Of a stretch of DNA of 7,190 bases, positions 1-7,190 are shown one piece after another. The notes beneath the pieces are model-generated. The model saw only the letters and a list, made by a program, of their open reading frames with translations, made no database searches and was not told the DNA's origin. The position numbers were made by a program, and so were the translations under genes. The stretch is from Accumulibacter sp. (GTDB lineage: Bacteria > Pseudomonadota > Gammaproteobacteria > Burkholderiales > Rhodocyclaceae), in assembly GCA_031267455.1 (NCBI GenBank), contig JAIRZC010000109.1:1-7190 (forward strand), read 5' to 3'. Numbering within the stretch: position 1 is the first letter of the stretch; every line of letters begins with the position of its first letter.

Positions 1-369
1 TTCTATTTCGGCGCGGACAATCATGAATTCGCCGCGGGCGCGCGTTATCTGCACGCCAACGCCGAGCGCTCGGCCTACGGCTACCAAGGCTATGAGGCGA
101 TGGCGAGCTTTCTGTTCAAGTTGCCGCGGGGTTTCGAACTTTCGACCTTTGCCTATTGGACGGAGGAAGACTACAAAGGCCCGGCGACGGTGCTGGAAAG
201 GGATCGCCGCAGCGACGAGCGGTTGCGCGCGGGCGTGGGTTTGAATTATCGAATCGACGACGCCTGGACGGTGGAAAGCGTGTGGCAGTATACGCGGAAC
301 CATTCGAACAGCGCCTTATACCGATACGAGCAACACTATGTCAATCTGGGACTGGTCTGGAATTTCTGA
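1..369 (+). CDS. Outer-membrane beta-barrel protein, C-terminal part (Slam/DUF560-like), 5' truncated
   Basis: The reading frame is open from base 1 and ends in TGA at 367-369, giving the last 122 residues of a longer protein whose start lies outside the window. The visible part alternates polar and aromatic/hydrophobic residues in short strands separated by charged turns (for example LRAGVGLNYRI, AWTVESVWQY, HYVNLGLVWNF). It ends in phenylalanine after a strand, the usual C-terminal signal of barrels inserted by the BAM complex. The order of RRSDERLRAG, then W-V-S-V-QYTRNHSNS, then Y-YEQHYVNLGL-W-F resembles the end of surface lipoprotein assembly modifier (Slam, DUF560) barrels, which often carry N-terminal TPR repeats. 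I cannot see that N-terminal part, so a role in exporting surface lipoproteins is only a suggestion; another porin-like family remains possible. It lies 15 bases upstream of the next gene on the same strand and is probably co-transcribed with it. Confidence 0.7.
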   Translation, partial: FYFGADNHEFAAGARYLHANAERSAYGYQGYEAMASFLFKLPRGFELSTFAYWTEEDYKGPATVLERDRRSDERLRAGVGLNYRIDDAWTVESVWQYTRNHSNSALYRYEQHYVNLGLVWNF

Positions 370-384
370 AGACGGGGATCGAAG

Positions 385-2379
385 ATGGAGATCATCCTGC
401 ACGGGGTACGGGGAGGCATCGGGGCGAACGCGCCCGAGACTTTCTTTTACGGCGCGAATACCGCCTGCATAGAGTTGACGCCCGAAGGCGGGCCGCTCGT
501 CTTCCTCGACGCCGGGACGGGCCTGCGTGAGGCCGGAAAAAAACTTCCCACTTCCGGCGAGGCGCATCTCTTTCTTTCCCACGGCCACGTCGACCATGTC
601 ATCGGCCTGTGGTACTTCCCGCCGCTGCATTCCCCGGCCTGGACGACGCATCTCTATCTTCCGGAGTGGCTCGAACCGTTCCCGGATTATTTTTACCGCT
701 GCGGCCTCTTTCCTGTTCCCTTCGATCAGCTTGAAGGGAAAGTGGTTCGGCATACGATACGCGACGGCGAGAGCGTCGATCTTTCACCGGAGACCGGGCG
801 CGTCACGGTGGAGGCCTTTGCGACGAATCACCCCGGCGGAAATTTCGGCTATCGAGTGCGTGCCGACAACGCCGTTTTTGTTTATTCCGGCGACCATGAA
901 ATCATCGGTGAAGCGGGAATCGAAGCCGCTGCGGTCATGCTCGCGGGCGCGGCTCTCGCGGTCGTCGACGCGCAATTCGGCCGGGCAGACCATCGCTTCG
1001 GCCTCGGGCATTCGGCCTGGGAAGACTGGGCGGCGGCGGCGGAAAAAGCCGGCGTGCGCCGCCTTGTTCTGGCGCATCACGCGCCGGAGTGTAAAGACAT
1101 GGAACTCGACAAACTGGACAAGTCGCTGCGCGACCCGTATGGGAGGCTCCAGATCGTCGTCGGGCGGGAAGGGAATCGCTTTACGCTGGGATCGGGTCAC
1201 CCGGTCCGGCGCCGAAGTGACCGGCTTTTCCGCTTTTTGGAAGAACTTGCCGATTACCGCGACACCAACGCCCTCCTGGACCGCATTTTGACCGAGGCGC
1301 GAAAGATCACGCAGGCGGACGCGGGAACGATCTTTCTGGCCGAAGGCAGCGAACTCGTCTTCGCCTATACGCACAACGACAGCCTTTTTTCGGCGGACGA
1401 GGCTTTCCGCTATGCGTATTTGTCATTGCGCGTTCCGATTTCGGAGAAGTCGATCGCGGGCTATGTGGCCTCGATCGGACGATCACTGAATCTCCCCGAT
1501 GTGCGCGCGCTGCCTGCGGGCGTCCCCTACGTCTTCAACGAGGACTACGACAGGCAGACGGGCTATGTGACGCGGTCGGCGCTGACGCTTCCCTTCCTGG
1601 ACAGCCGGCGGCGCGTGCTTGGCGTGATGCAGCTCATCAACAGCCTGGGGCCGGGAAAAACGCCCTGTGCCTTTACGAGCGACATGGAGCAGGATTGCCG
1701 GATGCTCGCGTGGGAAGTCTCGGGAATTCTCGCGCGCAGCGAGATGGAAAAAAACGGTATCTACGCGATCCTGCGAATGGCGGCGGTGCATGACCCCACG
1801 GAAACGAGCGCGCACGCGGAACGCGTTGGCGCGGTTGCCGCCGAACTTTATCACGTGTGGGCGGCGCGGCGCGGAAAGGATCAGGAGACGATACGCCGCG
1901 AAAAGGGAAGAATGCGGCTTGCGGCGATGCTTCACGACATCGGAAAGGTCGGGATCAGCGACCTCATTTTGAAAAAACCCGGAAAGCTCACCGACGAAGA
2001 GTTCCATGTGATGCGCGGTCATACGGCTCTGGGCGCGTCGATTCTCGCCGACGATCCCGGCGATGTCGCGAGACTTGCGCGCGAGATCGCGCTCCACCAT
2101 CACCAGAAATGGAACGGCCAGGGCTACGCGGGTTCCGGAGATGAAGGCAGGCTTGCCGGGGACGACATCCCCTTGAGCGCGCGCTTCACCGCGTTGGCCG
2201 ACGTTTTCGACGCGCTCGTTTCCCGCCGCTGCTACAAAGCGCCCTGGGCATTCGAGAAAGCGATGGGTTTCCTGCAAGAAGAAGCGCACCGACACTTCGA
2301 CCCGGCGCTCGTCGAATGCATGCTCGAAATCGATGACCTGATCCGCAGCATCTACGCGCGTTTCCCGGACAAGGAGTGA
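385..2379 (+). CDS. MBL-fold / GAF / HD-GYP-like three-domain signalling phosphohydrolase
   Basis: This is a 664-residue, apparently soluble protein with no signal peptide or membrane segment. Residues 1-270 form a metallo-beta-lactamase fold of the RNase Z/TaR3-like type: it opens with GVRGGIG and YGANT, carries the metal motif SHGHVDH (H66, H68, D70, H71), and has H149, D170 (VYSGD) and H231 (LAHHAP) as further ligands. Residues about 285-452 look like a GAF domain (NALLDRILTEARKITQADAGTIFL and a matching second half). Residues about 460-650 are an HD domain with H477, HD 517-518 followed by IGKVGI, H546, HH 572-573 and D606, the layout of HD-GYP c-di-GMP phosphodiesterases. The GYP signature is altered: where the family has HHExxDGxGYP, this protein has HHQKWNGQGYA (572-582). 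Known HD-GYP proteins hydrolyse c-di-GMP; whether this one does is open. The MBL substrate is unknown. The ATG is preceded by GGGGA (374-378) at good spacing. The 3' end overlaps the cyclase gene by 4 bases, which suggests translational coupling. Confidence 0.88.
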   Translation: MEIILHGVRGGIGANAPETFFYGANTACIELTPEGGPLVFLDAGTGLREAGKKLPTSGEAHLFLSHGHVDHVIGLWYFPPLHSPAWTTHLYLPEWLEPFPDYFYRCGLFPVPFDQLEGKVVRHTIRDGESVDLSPETGRVTVEAFATNHPGGNFGYRVRADNAVFVYSGDHEIIGEAGIEAAAVMLAGAALAVVDAQFGRADHRFGLGHSAWEDWAAAAEKAGVRRLVLAHHAPECKDMELDKLDKSLRDPYGRLQIVVGREGNRFTLGSGHPVRRRSDRLFRFLEELADYRDTNALLDRILTEARKITQADAGTIFLAEGSELVFAYTHNDSLFSADEAFRYAYLSLRVPISEKSIAGYVASIGRSLNLPDVRALPAGVPYVFNEDYDRQTGYVTRSALTLPFLDSRRRVLGVMQLINSLGPGKTPCAFTSDMEQDCRMLAWEVSGILARSEMEKNGIYAILRMAAVHDPTETSAHAERVGAVAAELYHVWAARRGKDQETIRREKGRMRLAAMLHDIGKVGISDLILKKPGKLTDEEFHVMRGHTALGASILADDPGDVARLAREIALHHHQKWNGQGYAGSGDEGRLAGDDIPLSARFTALADVFDALVSRRCYKAPWAFEKAMGFLQEEAHRHFDPALVECMLEIDDLIRSIYARFPDKE

Positions 2380-4652
2380 GAGGGTTCGGAAGGCAGGGGA
2401 CAGAGGGCAGGCGGATAAGCGGAGCGCTTTCTGTCCTCCGTCCTCTGTCTTTGAGTCTCCAGCGCTTCACGCGGCGCTTTCCGGTGATCGTTCCGGCTGG
2501 GCTTTTCGTCACGGCGGCAATGCTTGTCGCCTACGTCGTCCAGCCTTCGCTGCTGACGCGGCTGGACCTGAAGGTCTACGACCTGCTCCTGCCGCTGCGG
2601 GCGTCGCCGCAGGCTTCGGCGCTCCCGGTCATCATCGACCTCGACGAAGCTTCGCTCAAGGCTTACGGGCAATGGCCCTGGCCGCGCTATCTGATGGCCG
2701 ACCTCTTGAACGCGCTGACGAAAGACTACGGAGCGGCGGCGATCGCGGTCGACATCATTTTCGCCGAGGCCGACCGTTCTTCCCCAGGGAGGATGCGCGA
2801 GGCGCTACGCCGCGACAAGGGGTTCGCGCCGGCTTTTTCCGATATTCCCGAGGACTTTCACGATTTCGACCGGATTTTGGCGCGCTCAATCCGGAATTCT
2901 CCGGTGGTGGTCGGCGCCTACGCGGATTACTCTGGGGCGAAAACGGAGACGCCGCCGCCTTCGGCGACGATCGTCGAACGTGAACTTCCCGGCGCGATTC
3001 CCTGGCGGCCTAGGCTGCCCGTAGCGGCGGGCGCGCTGATGCCCATCCCCGAACTTCGCGGCGAGGCTCCGCTGGGTTTCATCAACGCCGCGCCGGACAT
3101 GGACGGCATCATCCGCAAGATTCCGCTCGTCGTGCGCGTCGGGGACGAGGTTCATCCGAACCTCTCGTTGCGCGCGCTGATGCGCGCCTTCGGACAGAAG
3201 AGGCTGACGCTCGTGTCGGGGCCGTATGGGATCGAATCGGTGCGCTTCCGAGCGGGTGAGGGAAACCTTTCGATTCCGGTCGACCCGCAGGGGATGCTGA
3301 ACATCCCCTTTATCGGCCCGCGCGGAACGTATGCGTATTTCAGCGCGGCGGATATCCTCCGCCGGCGCGTCGATCCCAAGGCGCTGCAAGGGCGGCTGAC
3401 GCTCGTCGGAACATCGATCATTGGCCTGTCGGACTTTCGCGCGACGCCGCTCGATCCTTCGTGCCCCGGAGTCGAAATCCACGCCGCGGCACTCGATACG
3501 ATGCTTGCCGGAAATGCGATCGAGGTTCCGCCGTGGTCGCCGCTGGCGCAACTCTTCGGAATCCTGATTACAGGAATCGCTTCGACGGTCGCTTTTGGCT
3601 TCGCGCGGCCGCGGGTCTCTCTGCCCGCCGGGGTCTCGCTCGTTTCCGCCGCCGTTCTTGTTTCGCGGAATCTGTTCGCTCGGGGCGTCTTCGTTTCGCC
3701 GCTCTATTTTGTGCTGACGGCGTTCTTCGTCGGCGCGTTGCTCGTCCTGATCCGTTTTGGGCAGGAAGAATTGCAGAAGCGGCGGGTTCGCGCGATTTTC
3801 TCGCGCTACGTCGCGCCGGAAGTCGTCAAGCGTCTCACGAGCGGCGAGGCGAGTGAAGACCTTTTCGCCGGCGAGGAAAAGACGCTTTCGATCCTCTTTT
3901 CTGATATCCGGGGGTTTACGTCGCTCTCCGAAACGCTGAGGCCGCGCGAAGTCGTCAACCTGCTCAACCGCTATTTCACGGTGATGACGGGTCTCGTGCG
4001 GGACAGTTCGGGAACGCTCGACAAGTTCATCGGCGACGCGCTGATGGCCTACTGGAACGCGCCGCTGGACGTGCCGGATCACGCGCTGAAGGCGGTGCGC
4101 GCCGCGCTCGGCATGCAGACGGCGCTGAGCGCGCTCAACATTGAGTTGAAAGCCGAACTCGACCTCGAGATCCACATCGGCGTCGGCGTGCATACGGGAA
4201 GCGTTTTTGTGGGAAACATGGGTTCGAAAGACCTCGTCAACTACACGCTGATCGGGGATAACGTCAATCTGGCTTCGCGTCTCGAAGGGCTGTGCCCGCA
4301 GTACGGCGTCGGCGTTCTCGTCAGCGAAGAGGCCCGGAGGGGCTGCGGCGACGCCTTCGGGTTCCTGCGCCTGGATACGCTCCGGGTCAAGGGCAAACAG
4401 CAGGCAGTATCGGTCTACCAGCCCCTGCGCCACGACGAAATCGAGGCGAGGCGCGAGGAAATCGTCGCTTGGGAAGATGCGTTCGCGCGCTACACCGCGG
4501 GCGATTTCGCCGAGGCGCAGACGCGCCTCGCCGCGCTCTACGATACTTTTCCCGAAAACAAACTCTACGCGATTTTTTACGACCGCGTGATCCACCTCCA
4601 GATGGATCCGCCGCCTTATTGGAACGGCGTGTGGATATGGACGTCAAAGTGA
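2376..4652 (+). CDS. CHASE2-domain class III adenylate cyclase (membrane-bound)
   Basis: The product is a 758-residue membrane sensor predicted to convert ATP to cAMP. A first membrane segment lies at about 37-56. Next comes an extracytoplasmic CHASE2 domain at about 62-385 (LKVYDLLLPLRA, VIIDLDEASL, GQWPWPR, GAAAIAVDIIFAE, LVGTSIIGLSD). Three close membrane segments follow at about 388-460, then a short linker (FSRYVAPEVVKRL) and a class III cyclase domain at about 503-685. Metal-binding aspartates are D510 (FSDIRGFT) and D554 (FIGD). K550 and T624 (YTLIGD) are the adenine-selecting pair, and N631 and R635 (VNLASR) are the transition-state residues, so the domain looks active and ATP-specific. 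The C-terminus (AWEDAFARYTAGDF to PPPYWNGVWIW) is the usual tail of this family. The start is uncertain. GTG 2376 is the first start in the open frame, but AAGGAG at 2371-2376 runs into it, leaving no spacing. TTG 2451 and GTG 2484 are alternatives just before the first membrane segment. The 4-base overlap with the MBL-GAF-HD gene implies co-expression. Confidence 0.93.
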   Translation: MRGFGRQGTEGRRISGALSVLRPLSLSLQRFTRRFPVIVPAGLFVTAAMLVAYVVQPSLLTRLDLKVYDLLLPLRASPQASALPVIIDLDEASLKAYGQWPWPRYLMADLLNALTKDYGAAAIAVDIIFAEADRSSPGRMREALRRDKGFAPAFSDIPEDFHDFDRILARSIRNSPVVVGAYADYSGAKTETPPPSATIVERELPGAIPWRPRLPVAAGALMPIPELRGEAPLGFINAAPDMDGIIRKIPLVVRVGDEVHPNLSLRALMRAFGQKRLTLVSGPYGIESVRFRAGEGNLSIPVDPQGMLNIPFIGPRGTYAYFSAADILRRRVDPKALQGRLTLVGTSIIGLSDFRATPLDPSCPGVEIHAAALDTMLAGNAIEVPPWSPLAQLFGILITGIASTVAFGFARPRVSLPAGVSLVSAAVLVSRNLFARGVFVSPLYFVLTAFFVGALLVLIRFGQEELQKRRVRAIFSRYVAPEVVKRLTSGEASEDLFAGEEKTLSILFSDIRGFTSLSETLRPREVVNLLNRYFTVMTGLVRDSSGTLDKFIGDALMAYWNAPLDVPDHALKAVRAALGMQTALSALNIELKAELDLEIHIGVGVHTGSVFVGNMGSKDLVNYTLIGDNVNLASRLEGLCPQYGVGVLVSEEARRGCGDAFGFLRLDTLRVKGKQQAVSVYQPLRHDEIEARREEIVAWEDAFARYTAGDFAEAQTRLAALYDTFPENKLYAIFYDRVIHLQMDPPPYWNGVWIWTSK
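2398..2450. repeat. Imperfect inverted repeat at the junction of the HD-domain and cyclase genes
   Basis: GACAGAGG at 2399-2406 is the exact reverse complement of CCTCTGTC at 2442-2449. The match extends inward imperfectly (arms about 2398-2415 and 2434-2450) around a short central segment. It could fold in the mRNA between the two coding regions. If GTG 2376 is the cyclase start, the element is translated as an unremarkable, basic N-terminal stretch (about residues 8-25), which looks more like read-through of an intergenic repeat than conserved protein. Its function is unknown; it may be a small dispersed repeat or an mRNA-processing or translation-control hairpin. Confidence 0.5.
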
Positions 4653-4724
4653 TCGGAAGACAGAGAATTCTTCCAACGGGTCCGTCCGCGGCTTTTCCTG
4701 AACAACACTCTCATCCATCCCGAT

Positions 4725-4755
4725 GGTGTTCCAGGGGACACCGGTTTTTATTTTT
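4725..4755 (+). terminator. Intrinsic terminator candidate after the cyclase gene
   Basis: GGTGTTC (4725-4731) pairs with GGACACC (4736-4742), with one G-U pair, around the 4-base loop CAGG. Two bases later comes the T-rich run TTTTTATTTTT (4745-4755). The hairpin plus U-tract lies about 70 bases beyond the cyclase stop codon on the same strand and is a plausible end for the three-gene transcript. The stem is only 7 bp, so efficiency is uncertain. Confidence 0.6.
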
Positions 4756-4804
4756 GGAATGACTAAAATTACCCTCACCCGCCCCCGTCATTCGCCGGAT
4801 GTGC

Positions 4805-4819
4805 TTGTCGAATCGACAA
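4805..4819. repeat. Perfect 15-base palindrome (TTGTCGA-A-TCGACAA)
   Basis: Two 7-base arms, TTGTCGA and TCGACAA, flank a single central A. One base is too short a hairpin loop for a stable RNA stem, so a two-fold symmetric DNA-binding site for a dimeric regulator is a more natural reading. No adjacent promoter or regulator gene is visible, and it may be a chance palindrome. Confidence 0.3.
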
Positions 4820-5173
4820 TACGGCTCCTTCTACCGACATCGGACTGCGCCGCGTCGAACTCAGGGGGAGACGCGATCGATCTCACAACGAGTCCTCCGA
4901 CCCGCTGACCCGGCGTTTGAGCTACTTCTACCCCGTCTTGCGGCTGATGCCGAACCTTTGGCGCAGCGCGCCCTTATTCATTCCTCTTTGCTCGCAATGC
5001 GAATCCTTCTCTCTTACCTGGGGGCAGCCTGTAGACCTAAAGACGGGGGATTCCTGTGGCGATCAAAAAACGAGAAACGAATTTTGTTCCGGTGTTCGCC
5101 GCGTGGTTTTGGGCTACAATCGAAATTTCCCGATTCGTCTTTCTTCATCAAAGACACTTTCTGGTTAGAAACA

Positions 5174-5218
5174 TCCCCCCTTTACGGGGGAAAATCACGC
5201 ATGGGAGGGGGGGTCCCC
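5174..5218. repeat. C-run/G-run hairpin block, possibly a dispersed palindromic repeat
   Basis: TCCCCC (5174-5179) pairs with GGGGGA (5186-5191) around a 6-base loop. Further G-tracts follow at 5203-5205 and 5207-5213, then TCCCC at 5214-5218, which can pair back to the preceding G-run or compete with the first stem. The run of four or more G-tracts on the plus strand could also form a G-quadruplex. The composition differs sharply from the flanking DNA and resembles short intergenic palindromic repeats found in many copies in some genomes. It ends about 10 bases before the CRISPR-like repeat. Confidence 0.4.
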
Positions 5219-5227
5219 TTCCAAGTT

Positions 5228-7190
<1,963 letters not shown>

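Noticed and set aside
2886..4595. 569-codon open frame on the minus strand across the cyclase gene
   Set aside because: It is antisense to an excellent CHASE2-cyclase coding sequence, is very rich in arginine and has no domain features; this is the usual shadow of a GC-rich gene.
4655..4674. Hairpin GGAAGA/TCTTCC right after the cyclase stop as a terminator
   Set aside because: The stem is short and AT-containing, the loop is 8 bases, and no T-run follows; the hairpin at 4725-4755 is the better candidate.
5092..5120. Sigma-70 promoter for pyrG with TACAAT at 5115-5120
   Set aside because: The -10 box is fair, but the hexamer at the right distance (GTGTTC at 5092-5097) is a poor -35 match, so it is not listed as a feature.

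Overview
The window reads as chromosomal DNA of a GC-rich Gram-negative bacterium. Evidence for an outer membrane is the C-terminal end of a beta-barrel protein at the left edge and the start of kdsA (lipopolysaccharide Kdo synthesis) at the right edge. The pyrG-kdsA order and the wording of both proteins (KdsA opening MKLCGFDIGLERP; CTP synthase segments such as [20 protein letters not shown]) look most like Betaproteobacteria. This is recalled family knowledge, not a search result, and the lineage is an inference.

Left block (1-4652) is a tightly packed plus-strand cluster of three genes. First is a 5'-truncated outer-membrane barrel, best matching the C-terminal barrel of Slam/DUF560-like proteins. 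Fifteen bases later comes a 664-residue fusion of a metallo-beta-lactamase-fold domain, a GAF domain and an HD-GYP-like phosphohydrolase. A 4-base overlap then leads into a membrane CHASE2-class III nucleotide cyclase with the residue pattern of an adenylate cyclase. The fusion and the cyclase would put a cyclic-nucleotide hydrolase-like sensor and a cAMP-producing sensor in one transcript.

Middle block (4653-5374) is about 720 bases with no convincing gene. It begins with a good intrinsic terminator candidate for the left cluster. It then holds a 15-base palindrome, a C-run/G-run hairpin block, and, most notably, a solitary CRISPR-like direct repeat (5228-5257: 6-bp GC stem and an ATTGAAAC end). 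A degenerate second copy of that repeat's 3' half (16 of 17 bases identical) ends exactly at the base before the pyrG ATG.

Right block (5375-7190) is pyrG (complete CTP synthase with all key catalytic residues) overlapping by 4 bases with kdsA (truncated by the window end). CTP is consumed by the CMP-Kdo synthetase that acts on Kdo downstream of KdsA, so the pair links nucleotide supply to lipopolysaccharide synthesis. I see no complete new defence or mobile system here. The CRISPR-like relic fused to the pyrG leader and the three-domain signalling protein are the points most worth a second look.
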